Source of the DNA: Blastocatellia bacterium
Lineage (GTDB): Bacteria; Acidobacteriota; Blastocatellia; UBA7656
Assembly: GCA_035275065.1 (NCBI GenBank)
Contig: DATENM010000102.1
Coordinates: forward strand, 62,001-126,000
Direction of reading: 5' to 3'
DNA: 64,000 nt
In this document: positions 44,223-54,534 of the stretch, one piece after another
Numbering within the stretch: the first letter of the stretch is position 1
Layout of the letters: the number at the start of each line of letters is the position of its first letter
The notes under the pieces: model-generated
Seen by the model: only the letters and a program-made list of their open reading frames with translations
The model's database searches: none
What the model was told of the DNA's origin: nothing
Made by a program: the position numbers and the translations under genes

Positions 44223-45716
44223 ATGAAAGTTGCTCGATCTGACAAAGGAATGATTGTCGCGGCTCACCCGCTTGCGGCGGAGGCTGGCCACCATATACTC
44301 GCCAACGGCGGCAACGCGGTGGAGGCCGCTGTCGCGGTCTCGCTGGCGCTCGGCGTCGTCGAGCCCTTCGCCTCAAGCCTGGGCGGCGGCGGCTTTATGA
44401 TGATTGCGCCGCGCGGGCAGCTCACAGAGACCGTGGTGATTGATGGCCGCGGCAAACTCTCATCGCTGGCGACGGAAGAATACATCTATCCGAAAGGCGT
44501 GATGCTGCCCTGGGTGCCGAAGACCGGGCCGATGTCGATTGCCGTGCCTGGACTGGGGCGAATGCTCGGCCTGGCGCTTGAGCGTTTTGGTGGCCGCCTG
44601 CCGCTTAGCGATATGGTCAGCCCGGCGATCCGCCTCGCCCGCGACGGCTTCGCGGTCGGCGAAGTGTTCGTGTATTGCTCCTCCCTGTTTGAAGGCACCG
44701 TGCGGTCAACGCCTGAGTGCGCGCGAATCTTTTACCGTGACGGCGCGCGCTATAAGGCTGGCGAGCGCCTTGTTCAGAGCGATCTGGCGCGGGCGCTTGG
44801 CATCGTCGCCGAGCAAGGTTTTGAGTCGTGCTACGGCGGTGAAATTGGCAGCGCGATGCAGCGCGCCGTCAACGCCACGGGGCCTGTCTGGGGAGAAGGC
44901 GACCTGCGCGCTTATGAAGCGAAGCTGCGGCAGCCTTTGATCGCTGAAGTCGCCGGACACCAGATCGCCACGACGGCGGCGCCTTCGCGGGGCGGTGCCG
45001 GCATCATCCGCACATTGCTGAGCTATGACCGTGACCCTGTGCGGTTGGCGCCGACGATCCGTTCGACGTTTCGAGAGCTGCACCCGCTGATCGGCGACCC
45101 GGACCTTGTCGGGATCGCCCGGTCGAATCCGGGTGCAGGCGCAGAGGCTCCGCCGCCGGGAGGCGGCACCACACACTTCGTAGTCGTTGACGGCGAAGGC
45201 ACGATTGTGACGATGAGCCAGACCATCGGCCACTTCTTCGGCAGCGGCGTCGTGGTCGAAGGCTTCGGCATTGTGCTCAACGACGACATCTCAGACATGG
45301 AGCGCAAGGCCGGTCATCCGAACTCCGTGGGGCCGAATAAGCGCTCGGTGGCCAACATGGCGCCGACCATCGTCTTCCGAAATGGCAGGCCGCGATTGGC
45401 GCTGGGGACGCCGGGCAGCTTGCGGATATTCCCGGCCATGGCGCAGGTGATCGGCAAGGTGGTGTTTGAGGGGCTGGACCTGGAAGCGGCGGTTGCCGCG
45501 GGTCGCATTCACTGGGAGGAGAATCGTTACTTTTTCGAAGGCGACATTGCCGCTGATGTTCGGGCGCGGGCCCGGCAGGAACTCGACGACCCCGTAGATG
45601 AACGGCGCTCGCAGGACCTGTTCTTTGGTGGCATTCATGCGGTCGAGATCATTGACGATGGGACGATCATCGGCGTTGCTGACCCTCGACGCGAAGGCGT
45701 TGCGCTCGGACTCTAG
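44223..45716 (+). CDS. Gamma-glutamyltransferase family Ntn-hydrolase
   Basis: 497 residues without a signal peptide. Gamma-glutamyltranspeptidase-like: GMIVAAHPLAAEAGHHILANGGNAVEAAVAVSLALGVVEPFASSLGGGGFMM at the N-terminus, the small-subunit nucleophile Thr in GGGTTHFVVVDGEG (~317), then the MSQTIGHFFGSGVVVEGFGIVLNDDISDM region with conserved oxyanion residues. It should self-cleave before the Thr and hydrolyse or transfer gamma-glutamyl groups. A cytosolic-type enzyme like this may act on small amides rather than glutathione. Candidate extended -10 TGCTAGTAT at 44204-44212 would give a very short leader. Confidence 0.88.
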   Translation: MKVARSDKGMIVAAHPLAAEAGHHILANGGNAVEAAVAVSLALGVVEPFASSLGGGGFMMIAPRGQLTETVVIDGRGKLSSLATEEYIYPKGVMLPWVPKTGPMSIAVPGLGRMLGLALERFGGRLPLSDMVSPAIRLARDGFAVGEVFVYCSSLFEGTVRSTPECARIFYRDGARYKAGERLVQSDLARALGIVAEQGFESCYGGEIGSAMQRAVNATGPVWGEGDLRAYEAKLRQPLIAEVAGHQIATTAAPSRGGAGIIRTLLSYDRDPVRLAPTIRSTFRELHPLIGDPDLVGIARSNPGAGAEAPPPGGGTTHFVVVDGEGTIVTMSQTIGHFFGSGVVVEGFGIVLNDDISDMERKAGHPNSVGPNKRSVANMAPTIVFRNGRPRLALGTPGSLRIFPAMAQVIGKVVFEGLDLEAAVAAGRIHWEENRYFFEGDIAADVRARARQELDDPVDERRSQDLFFGGIHAVEIIDDGTIIGVADPRREGVALGL

Positions 45717-45773
45717 CTTCCGATGCAGAAGGTCTGCTCAGCAGAAGGTCTGCTCATTGGCCGACAGCCGCCT

Positions 45774-46085
45774 TCATCTCTCTTGGCGCGTGATGATCTC
45801 GGCGATCTGTTGCTGGTCTTCGGGCGCGATCTGTGTAAAGCGTATGGCCATGCCGATGCGCGGCTCGCTGCGAACCACGATTCCCTCGGCTCGAATCTCA
45901 TGGCCGCCGGGCAGGCGGAATTCGAGTTGTAGAGGTACGCCTTCCGGCAGCGGGCTCATCACATCCACGTAAACGCCGGTCTCGCTCATGTCCGAGATGC
46001 GCGTCTGCCCGCGCAAGCCGCCGCCTTCGTACCGCACTTCGACGATGATCATGCGCCGCTTCGAATGTCGTTTATCTTCACCCAT
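45774..46085 (-). CDS. PilZ-domain c-di-GMP receptor
   Basis: 103 residues with one PilZ domain. The c-di-GMP binding motifs are present: RHSKR (RxxxR form) at ~6-10 and DMSETG ((D/N)xSxxG) at ~32-37, so the domain is likely competent to bind. No other domain. It lies 1.7 kb from the EAL-containing operon on the opposite strand, so it might read out the c-di-GMP controlled there (inference). Confidence 0.88.
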   Translation of the reverse strand: MGEDKRHSKRRMIIVEVRYEGGGLRGQTRISDMSETGVYVDVMSPLPEGVPLQLEFRLPGGHEIRAEGIVVRSEPRIGMAIRFTQIAPEDQQQIAEIITRQER

Positions 46086-46286
46086 GTCATTTCACCATTT
46101 CTGCCTTCGACTATGATCTACGCGACTTTGTCTTCGCGCAACCCTGGACGCCGGTTGTTCTACTGGCCGTCTTGCCTTGAGCGCCGCAGTCGAGCGAAGA
46201 TGAATCGTGCGACGAATATCATAAGCCTAACCCACCTTGCGCGATAGCATGCTCTAGCGCGCCGCGTCAGGAGTCACGAAATCACT

Positions 46287-48752
46287 GTGGGAAATAAACA
46301 TGAAGATGCCCATGCTTTGAAGGAAGCGAAGCGGCTGAAGAACGCCGACAACTGGAAGCACCTCGCCCGCTGGCATGGCGAAGGATATTACACGCTTCAC
46401 ACCGAAGACACCGGCGATGTGCCGGTGCGGCTGTTTTTGACGCCGAAACTGCTTCGCGAGACCGAAGAGATCATCTATCGCCAGATCGTCAACGCGACGC
46501 GTTTCCCCGGCGTCAAGTGTGTCATCATCACGCCCGACACGCATTACGGCTACGGCGTGCCGGTCGGCTGTGTGCTGCTGACAGACGCCGCGAGCGGCGC
46601 GGTCGCGATGGGGCCGGTGGGCTACGATATCGGCTGCTTCACAGCGGATACCCTGGTGCCGACTGTGGACGGCAATAGCTATCCGATTGCTGAGCTTGCC
46701 GAATCAGGCTGCGAAATTCTCATATACGCACTTTCATCCGATCACCGAGTCGTCGTGGCGAAAGCGAAGGCGAGGAAGACGCGAACCAACGCGCCGCTAG
46801 TGAAGGTCACGCTCGATAATGGCAGAGAAATCGTCTGCACGCCGGATCATGATTTCATGCTTCGGGACGGAACCTATCTTCAGGCGCAATGCCTTAGGCC
46901 GCAGATGTCGTTAATGCCCTTCGACAAGCGGACGGACAAGGACGGCTACGTCATGGTTCGACACCCGGCGACCGGCTTGAATCAGAAGGTACATTGGATT
47001 ATGGCGCGTGCCGGGTTGTTAGGAAAAATTCCGGCTTTTGCTGGACAGAAGACGATCATCCATCATCGGAATTTCACCCCCGAAGATAACCGCTTAGAAA
47101 ACCTCGAATTCATGGGTGATCGTGACCACATGAGTTACCACAAATCGATAGCCGAACGGAATCCTGGTTTCCAGTCGCCAGAATTTGAAGCGAGAAGAAA
47201 AGCGGCAATTTCGGCGAAGGCGCAAACGGCTGAAGGCTACGCTTATTTTGCTGCCCGCGGCTCGGCAAATCTCGCGCGGTGGCGTCAGCAGAATCCGGGG
47301 GCCGAAAAGCAGGCTGCGATTGAAAACCGCAACGGCGAGCGTGGCAAACCATACCTTATCGCCTACAACAAGAGTGCGGCGGGCAGAGCAAAGTCATCCG
47401 AGGTGGCGCATCGCACGCATGCTTGCGAAGCCTGCGGCGAAGAAGTAAGCGGAGGCGGGTTTGGCATTCATAACCACCGTCGCAGCAAACATGGTTACAA
47501 CCACAAGGTCGTTTCAGTCGAGCCCTTGAATTCCGTCGCCGACGTGTACTGCTTAACCGTTCCTGATTATGGCAACTTTGCTCTTGATGCAGGCGTCTTC
47601 GTGCATAATTGCGGAATGGTCAGCGCCAAATCGGATGTGCCGGTTGACGCGGCGACGCCGGAACGCCGGCTGGCTTTCAATCGCGCCGTGATGGAGCGCG
47701 TCGAGTTCGGCGCCGGCGGCAAGAGCGTCAGGCTGAAGCATCTCGACCAGCGCGAGTTCAATAACCTCGTGCGCGGCGGCGCCGAGTACTACGTTGAGAA
47801 GTACGGCGCGACCTTTGACCGCAGCCGCGCCGAGCGCCACCGCCTGCCGGTAGATGACGACTGGCAGCCGCCGCTCGGCGGCAAGGGCCGACCCGAGCGC
47901 GGCATGCAGCAACTCGGCTCGCTGGGTGGCGGCAATCACTTCATCGAGCTGCAACGCGCCGAAGAGACCGGTACGCTGTTCGTTCAGGCGCACACAGGCT
48001 CGCGGGGTTGGGGGCACGGGCTGGCGACCAACTACTTCGAGATGGCGCGCGAAGAAAAGCCACGGGTCATCACCGACATCGATCTCGGCTATTTCACGCC
48101 CGATTCGGCGCACTATCGCGATTATCTGAACGCCGTCGCGGCAGGCGGCAACTATGCCATCCTCAACCGGCTGATCATCTTTGAGCAGATCGCGCGGGCC
48201 TTCAGCGATGTCTTTGGCGGCGAGCTGGAATTGATCTACGAGATCAGCCACAACCTGGTGCAGCGCGAGCCGCACCCGGAATTCGGCGATGTCTGGGTGC
48301 ATCGCAAGGGCGCGACGCGCGCCTTCCCCGCCGCTCACCCGGCGCTCGCCGGGACGATCTGGGAGACGACCGGTCATCCCGTGCTGATCCCCGGCTCGAA
48401 CAAGGATTGGAGCTATGTGCTGCGCCCGCAAGAGGGGGCGGTCAAGAGCGGCTATTCGGTCAATCACGGCGCGGGCCGCCGAATGTCGCGCGGCGAAGCC
48501 ACACGCCGCCTGAACCAGCGCGAGATTGACCGCGAGTACCGCGAGGCCGGCATCATCGTCAACGCCAATGGCCACGTGCCGATTGACGAGGCCGCGCCCT
48601 GCTACAAGCCCGCCGAAGAAGTGATCGAAGCCGTCGTCGGCGCGGGGCTCGCAACGATTGAGTATCGTCTGTGGCCGCTCGCCTCGCTCAAAGGCGAAGA
48701 GGGACGGCGCGGCAGGAAGCGCAAAGGCAAGCCGTCGAGCAAGCATTTTTGA
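46287..48752 (+). CDS. rtcB: RtcB RNA-splicing ligase with in-frame intein
   Basis: 821 residues from GTG 46287 (CAGGAG upstream). RtcB joins 2',3'-cyclic phosphate and 5'-hydroxyl RNA ends using GTP and Mn2+. Extein residues 1-116 and 442-821 together give 496 residues, the normal size. Visible are GPVGYDIG...CGMVS (the metal-binding Cys split off by the intein), GGGNHFIELQ (His/Asn), the HNLV region and the guanylylated-His loop SVNHGAGRRMSRGEA. The intein (46635-47609) must splice out for activity, because it separates GYDIG from the metal-ligand Cys. No archease gene is next to it. Confidence 0.95.
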   Translation: MGNKHEDAHALKEAKRLKNADNWKHLARWHGEGYYTLHTEDTGDVPVRLFLTPKLLRETEEIIYRQIVNATRFPGVKCVIITPDTHYGYGVPVGCVLLTDAASGAVAMGPVGYDIGCFTADTLVPTVDGNSYPIAELAESGCEILIYALSSDHRVVVAKAKARKTRTNAPLVKVTLDNGREIVCTPDHDFMLRDGTYLQAQCLRPQMSLMPFDKRTDKDGYVMVRHPATGLNQKVHWIMARAGLLGKIPAFAGQKTIIHHRNFTPEDNRLENLEFMGDRDHMSYHKSIAERNPGFQSPEFEARRKAAISAKAQTAEGYAYFAARGSANLARWRQQNPGAEKQAAIENRNGERGKPYLIAYNKSAAGRAKSSEVAHRTHACEACGEEVSGGGFGIHNHRRSKHGYNHKVVSVEPLNSVADVYCLTVPDYGNFALDAGVFVHNCGMVSAKSDVPVDAATPERRLAFNRAVMERVEFGAGGKSVRLKHLDQREFNNLVRGGAEYYVEKYGATFDRSRAERHRLPVDDDWQPPLGGKGRPERGMQQLGSLGGGNHFIELQRAEETGTLFVQAHTGSRGWGHGLATNYFEMAREEKPRVITDIDLGYFTPDSAHYRDYLNAVAAGGNYAILNRLIIFEQIARAFSDVFGGELELIYEISHNLVQREPHPEFGDVWVHRKGATRAFPAAHPALAGTIWETTGHPVLIPGSNKDWSYVLRPQEGAVKSGYSVNHGAGRRMSRGEATRRLNQREIDREYREAGIIVNANGHVPIDEAAPCYKPAEEVIEAVVGAGLATIEYRLWPLASLKGEEGRRGRKRKGKPSSKHF
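46635..47609 (+). mobile_element. RtcB intein with HNH homing endonuclease
   Basis: 325 residues inserted between GYDIG and the metal-binding Cys of RtcB, starting with Cys1 (CFTADTLVPT) and ending VFVHN, followed by Cys+1. Splicing blocks are visible: block A CFTADTLV, block B GREIVCTPDHDF (TxxH), block F NFALDAGVF and block G VHN/C. The middle holds an HNH-type nuclease motif (IIHHRNFTPEDNRLENLEFM, then DHMSYH) and further on a Cys2-His2-like stretch (HACEACGEEVSGGGFGIHNH) that may bind zinc or DNA. The DNA is visibly richer in A/T than the flanking rtcB sequence. All residues needed for splicing look intact. Confidence 0.92.
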
Positions 48753-48792
48753 AAAGCGGCAAGCGTCAGAAGCGGCTTTCAATTGGCAGTCG

Positions 48793-48867
48793 CCTGGGGG
48801 CGCGGGCATCTTGCCTGCCCTTCTCACGCCTACGAGGCCATGCGGGCGAGACGCCGGCGCTCCCAGG
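48793..48867. repeat. 26-bp imperfect palindrome before glpK
   Basis: CCTGGGGGCGCGGGCATCTT... (48793-48818) is the inverse of 48842-48867 with five mismatches and a ~23-nt loop. A second small palindrome (cggcttcg/cgaagccg, 48877-48899) follows just before a possible -10 TATGAT (48904-48909). It fills much of the 196-nt gap between rtcB and glpK and is different in sequence from the heptamer elements. Confidence 0.72.
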
Positions 48868-48948
48868 CTCTACCACCGGCTTCGCCTCAGACGAAGCCGA
48901 TGGTATGATAAGCCCCTCACGCAGGCAAAACCGCCCCAGGAGACATCA

Positions 48949-50451
<1,503 letters not shown>

Positions 50452-50472
50452 TTTTGGGAGGGTGTTGTTTCA

Positions 50473-51555
50473 ATGAAACATTCGCGATGGTTATTCTTGC
50501 TCATCCTTCTCATCCTTGTCTTGACGCTGGCCGCATCAATCACGGCAGGCACAAAGCCGGGCCGCGAGCCGAAGCGCCCGGATAAATGGCGCGCTGTTCA
50601 TGTGCTCGATTATGCGAGCGACGCCGACCTTGAGGTGTTTGCCCAGAACATTCCGAAGCTGAAGGCTATGGGCGTCAATGTCATCGTCTTTGAGGTTGAT
50701 TATAATTTCGACTTCAAATCACACCCGGAGTTGCGCCGCGGCACGACGCCGATCACCAGGGCTGGGGCGCGTCGGCTGGCCGACCTCTGCCGCCGCCAGG
50801 GCATTCGCTTGATCCCTGAGTTTCAATCGCTCGGCCACCAGTCGTGGAAAGCCGATACCCTGCCGTTGCTGACCGTCTACCCGAAGCTCGACTTGACGCC
50901 CGGCGCATTTCCGAACAACGAAGGCATCTATTGCCGCGAGTGGGACCCGCTGAATCCTGAAGTCAATCGCATTGTCTTCGCCTTGATGGACGAGATCATC
51001 GAGGCGTTTCACGCCGACGCCCTGCACGTCGGCATGGACGAAGTCTTTCTGCTCGGCTCCGAGCAATCGCCGTCCACGAAAGGCAAAGACCCTGCGCAGC
51101 TCTTCGCCCGAGCGGTCAACGATCTCTACGCGCATCTGGTGAAGCGGCGTCACGTCGAGATGCTGATGTGGGGCGACCGTTTGATTGATGGGCAGAAGTA
51201 CGACTTCGGCGAATGGGAAGCCTCAAAGAACGGCACCGCCGCCGCGGTTGATCTGATTCCCAAAGACATCATCATCTGCCCCTGGCATTATGAGCTGCGC
51301 GACGCCTACCCGTCGGTCGCCTTCTTTCTTGAGAAAGGCTTTCGCGTGCTGCCGGCCAGTTGGAACAAGGTAGATGCGACGCAAGCCTTGATCGATTACG
51401 ACGAGAAGCAGACGAGCCCGAAGATGCTGGGCCACCTGTTCACGACCTGGGGCGTGAAGAAAGATCAATTGCCCGATTACCCGCCCTTGATCGAAGGCTT
51501 GAAACGTCTGCGCCCTGCTGCGACCGCCGCTATCGGCAAGGCACCGCGCAGGTGA
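50473..51555 (+). CDS. Exported glycoside hydrolase family 20-like protein
   Basis: 360 residues with a signal peptide (about 5-27). The rest is a TIM-barrel like the catalytic domain of beta-N-acetylhexosaminidases; the motif HVGMDEVF (HxGxDE, ~184-191) holds the Asp-Glu pair of the substrate-assisted mechanism. Other barrel strands: VIVFEVDYNF, RLIPEFQSLGHQ (His), YCREWDPLNPEVNRI and EMLMWGDRL. It lacks the usual N-terminal GH20b domain. Likely acts on amino-sugar polymers such as chitin or peptidoglycan fragments in the periplasm. It follows glpK by 21 nt, with GGGAGGG before the ATG. Confidence 0.82.
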   Translation: MKHSRWLFLLILLILVLTLAASITAGTKPGREPKRPDKWRAVHVLDYASDADLEVFAQNIPKLKAMGVNVIVFEVDYNFDFKSHPELRRGTTPITRAGARRLADLCRRQGIRLIPEFQSLGHQSWKADTLPLLTVYPKLDLTPGAFPNNEGIYCREWDPLNPEVNRIVFALMDEIIEAFHADALHVGMDEVFLLGSEQSPSTKGKDPAQLFARAVNDLYAHLVKRRHVEMLMWGDRLIDGQKYDFGEWEASKNGTAAAVDLIPKDIIICPWHYELRDAYPSVAFFLEKGFRVLPASWNKVDATQALIDYDEKQTSPKMLGHLFTTWGVKKDQLPDYPPLIEGLKRLRPAATAAIGKAPRR

Positions 51556-51625
51556 GCCGCCGTGGCGATGGGCGACGCGTGACGTTTTCGGGGGACGGCG
51601 CGGCCTGCTATAATGCTCCCTAAGT

Positions 51626-52966
51626 ATGGAGTCGTCGCTCTCATCGGTGCTGATCAGGCTGGCGCTGGTGCTCTTGCTGGTGCTGACCAACGGTTTCTTT
51701 GTCGCCGCCGAGTATGCGCTCGTCAGCGTTCGCCGCTCACGCATCGCATCGCTGGCCGGCCAGGGCAACAAGCGCGCGCAGCGGGTGATCCGCATCCTTG
51801 ATAAGCTGACCGCCTACATCTCCGCCACACAACTCGGGGTGACGCTCGCAAGCCTGGCGCTCGGCTGGGTCGGCGAAGAGACCATGGCTGAGATTCTCGG
51901 CCCCCTCTTTCAGCGCGCCTTCGGTTCGTACTCGGCCGTCGCGGCGCACACCGCGTCAATCGTCATCGCCTACATCGCCATCACTTACCTGCACGTCGTT
52001 CTCGGTGAGCTGGTGCCAAAGGCCATCTCGCTGGAGAAGGCCGAGCCGGTTGCCCTCGCCGTCGCCGCGCCGATACGTATCTTTTATAAAATGTTCAAAG
52101 CGCCCATCTGGGTGCTGAACCATTCGGGGATCATCGTGCTGCGCTGGCTCGGGCTGCGCGCCACGGCCGAGCATTCGGGCATCTACAGTGAAGAAGAGCT
52201 GCGCGGCCTGATCGCGGTCTCTCAGAAGAGCGGCCATGTGCTGGAAGACGAGCGGCAGTTGATCAACAACGTTTTTGACTTTACCGAGACGACCGTCGAG
52301 AGCGTGATGAACCCGCGCACACAGATCGAGGCGCTCGACGCCGAGCTGACGCCGGCGCAGATGCTCGATTACTTCGAGCAGATCGGCTACTCGCGCATGC
52401 CTGTGTATCGCGGCTCGCTCGATCATGTCTTAGGCATTGTGCTGCACAAAGACCTGAGCCGGCTGGTGCGACACGGCGGCAACTTTGACGAGATCATCCG
52501 CCCGGCGGTCTTTCTGCCGACCACCGTGCGGCTGCACGACGCGCTGCGCAGCCTGCGCCGTTCGAGCGCGCACATGGCGATGGTGGTTGACGAGCACGGC
52601 GGCGTTGAAGGATTAGTGACACTCGAAGACCTGCTTGAAGAGATCGTCGGCGACATTCGCGACGAGCATGATGAAGTCGTAGCGCAGCAAATCAAACAGG
52701 AAAACCCGGATACATTTAAGGTCAGCGGCGCGCTATCGATTCGCGATGCCAACCGGCATATGCAGCTCGGGCTGCCTGAATCCGACAGCTATCACACGGT
52801 CGCCGGATTCATGATGGCGCGCGCCGGTCGCTTGCTTCAGACCGGCGATCAGATCGAATACAACGGCCTGCGGCTGACGGTTGTAAGCACCGAGCGCAAC
52901 CGCATCGTCGAAGCGAAGATCGAAAAGCGCGAAGAAGACGTGCCGGCGCCGACGCTGGCAACCTGA
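51626..52966 (+). CDS. CNNM-domain/CBS membrane protein (hemolysin C family)
   Basis: 446 residues. N-terminal CNNM (DUF21) domain with four membrane helices (~8-195; NGFFVAAEYALVSVRRSRI, SLALGWVGEETMAEILGPLF, YLHVVLGELVPKAISLEKAE), a CBS pair (~215-340; VMNPRTQIEALDAELTPAQ, VDEHGGVEGLVTLEDLLEEIVGDIRDEHD), and a C-terminal CorC/HlyC domain (FKVSGALSIRDANRHM...HTVAGFMMARAGRLLQTGDQIEYNG). Members move or sense Mg2+/Co2+, though the name hemolysin is historical. A TATAAT at 51609-51614 is a possible -10, giving a very short leader. Confidence 0.92.
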   Translation: MESSLSSVLIRLALVLLLVLTNGFFVAAEYALVSVRRSRIASLAGQGNKRAQRVIRILDKLTAYISATQLGVTLASLALGWVGEETMAEILGPLFQRAFGSYSAVAAHTASIVIAYIAITYLHVVLGELVPKAISLEKAEPVALAVAAPIRIFYKMFKAPIWVLNHSGIIVLRWLGLRATAEHSGIYSEEELRGLIAVSQKSGHVLEDERQLINNVFDFTETTVESVMNPRTQIEALDAELTPAQMLDYFEQIGYSRMPVYRGSLDHVLGIVLHKDLSRLVRHGGNFDEIIRPAVFLPTTVRLHDALRSLRRSSAHMAMVVDEHGGVEGLVTLEDLLEEIVGDIRDEHDEVVAQQIKQENPDTFKVSGALSIRDANRHMQLGLPESDSYHTVAGFMMARAGRLLQTGDQIEYNGLRLTVVSTERNRIVEAKIEKREEDVPAPTLAT

Positions 52967-52987
52967 GTTATTGCGCAAGCTAACAGC

Positions 52988-53977
52988 TTGCGCCACATAG
53001 CAAGTGCTATCGAAATCTGCTCTGACTCTCCACCTGGCCCTTTGACGGAAACCCTGTTCATCATTAACCCTGTGTCGGGCGGCGGCGCGGCGCTCCGCGC
53101 ATGGCGCGAGGCGCGGCCCGCGTTGCTGGCGGCAGGCTTGACGATTCGCGAGCAAGTGACAACGCGCGCCGGCGAAGCCGCCGAAGTGACACGCGCCGCA
53201 TTATCCAGCGGCACCACACGAGTCGTTGCCGTCGGCGGCGACGGCACGTTGAGCGAAGTGGTGAACGGCTTTCTTGACGGCGAAGGGCGACCGATCAACA
53301 GCGAAGCCGCGATTGGCATCCTGCCGGGAGGCACCGGCGCCGACTTTTGCAAAACGCTCGGCATCGCAACTCCTGTGCAAGCGATTCGCGCCCTCAGCGG
53401 CGCGACGGTCAAGATGATAGACGCAGGGCGGATCAGCTTGAACGGCACGGACGGCCAGCCGTATACGCGAGCCTTCATCAACCTTGCCTCGTTCGGGCTT
53501 GGCGGTGATACGGCGATGTGGGTGAACCGCTGGCGTGGCCGGCGCTCGCGTTTGCTCAAGGGTCAAGCCAAGTACGCGCTGGCGGCGCTCAGGGCGCTCG
53601 ACCGCTATCGTAACCATCGCGTGCGTGTGAAGCTCGGACAGGAAAGTGAACTGGAGATTGACAGCAACTTGCTGGTAGTGGCTAACGGCAGGTATGCGGG
53701 CGGCGGCATGATGCTCGCGCCGCATGCCCGGCTCGATGATGGGCTGTTCGATGTCATCGTTGCCGACGGCGCGACGCGCTGGGACATCATCAAAGAGTTG
53801 CCGCGTATCGGGCGCGGCGGCCACCTCAAGAATCCCAGAGTCAGCGAGCATCGCGCCCGCGTCATTTCGATCACCGCCAGCGAGCCGCTCGCCATTGACG
53901 TAGACGGCGATTTCGCAGGCACCACGCCGGCAACGCTGACCGTCAGTCCTTCAGCCGTGAGGCTGCTCAGTGCATAA
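52988..53977 (+). CDS. Diacylglycerol/lipid kinase family protein
   Basis: Up to 329 residues from TTG 52988; a TTG at 53042 is the next in-frame start and begins closer to the conserved TLFIINPVSGGG. The DAGK catalytic motif VVAVGGDGTLSEVVNGFLD (~78-96) and IGILPGGTGADFCKTLG (~115) are intact, and the C-terminal half (LLVVANGRYAGGGMMLAPHARLDDGLFDVIV...AIDVDGDFAG) is the usual beta-domain. Similar to YegS/DgkB-type lipid kinases, but the lipid substrate cannot be told from sequence. It is convergent with the bmp remnant, 21 nt away. Confidence 0.9.
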   Translation: MRHIASAIEICSDSPPGPLTETLFIINPVSGGGAALRAWREARPALLAAGLTIREQVTTRAGEAAEVTRAALSSGTTRVVAVGGDGTLSEVVNGFLDGEGRPINSEAAIGILPGGTGADFCKTLGIATPVQAIRALSGATVKMIDAGRISLNGTDGQPYTRAFINLASFGLGGDTAMWVNRWRGRRSRLLKGQAKYALAALRALDRYRNHRVRVKLGQESELEIDSNLLVVANGRYAGGGMMLAPHARLDDGLFDVIVADGATRWDIIKELPRIGRGGHLKNPRVSEHRARVISITASEPLAIDVDGDFAGTTPATLTVSPSAVRLLSA

Positions 53978-53998
53978 GCAACCGCCCACGGCTGCCGC

Positions 53999-54376
53999 TC
54001 ACTTCTCGGCCATTGCGTCGGTGACTTTGATGCGCCCGGCGATGATCTCTTTCTTGGCGCGCTCGACTTCGTCGAGAACCGATTGCGGGATCAGGTTGCG
54101 GTTGTAATCGTCGAGCGCATAGCCGACGCCGTCGCTTTCAAGGCCGAACTCGTGAATGCCACCCTTGAATTGATTGCCGATGACATCCTTGACGGTGTCA
54201 TAAACGGCATTATCCACACGCTTCATCATGCTGGTCAGAATGAAGCCCGGCTTCACCCAGTTCTGATTCGCATCCACGCCGATGGCCAGATGGTTGGTCT
54301 CTTCCGCCGCGTCAAAGACGCCGAGGCCGGAATTGCCGGCGGCCTGAAAGATGACATCGGCACCGCGCTCGATCTG
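53999..54376 (-). pseudogene. Displaced 3' end of the bmp lipoprotein gene
   Basis: This 378-nt stretch repeats 56766-57143 in the same orientation, from the stop codon to the word QIERGAD, with seven single-base differences, all synonymous (translations identical over about 125 residues). It has no start, signal peptide or N-terminal half, and directly upstream (54377 on) the match stops within AT-rich DNA. It is thus a gene fragment left behind, or generated, by the island insertion. Confidence 0.9.
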
Positions 54377-54534
54377 GCAAGGTTTATTAATTATATTTTG
54401 TTGAATTTTCAATAACATTAATTAACACGGGAACTTACAGATGATATTGTTGCGCCGTCTTCTTTAGCAATAACAACATCCTGTTCTGTTAACCGAAGTA
54501 AAGCCCGATTTGTTTTGAAAAAGAATGTAGGCCC

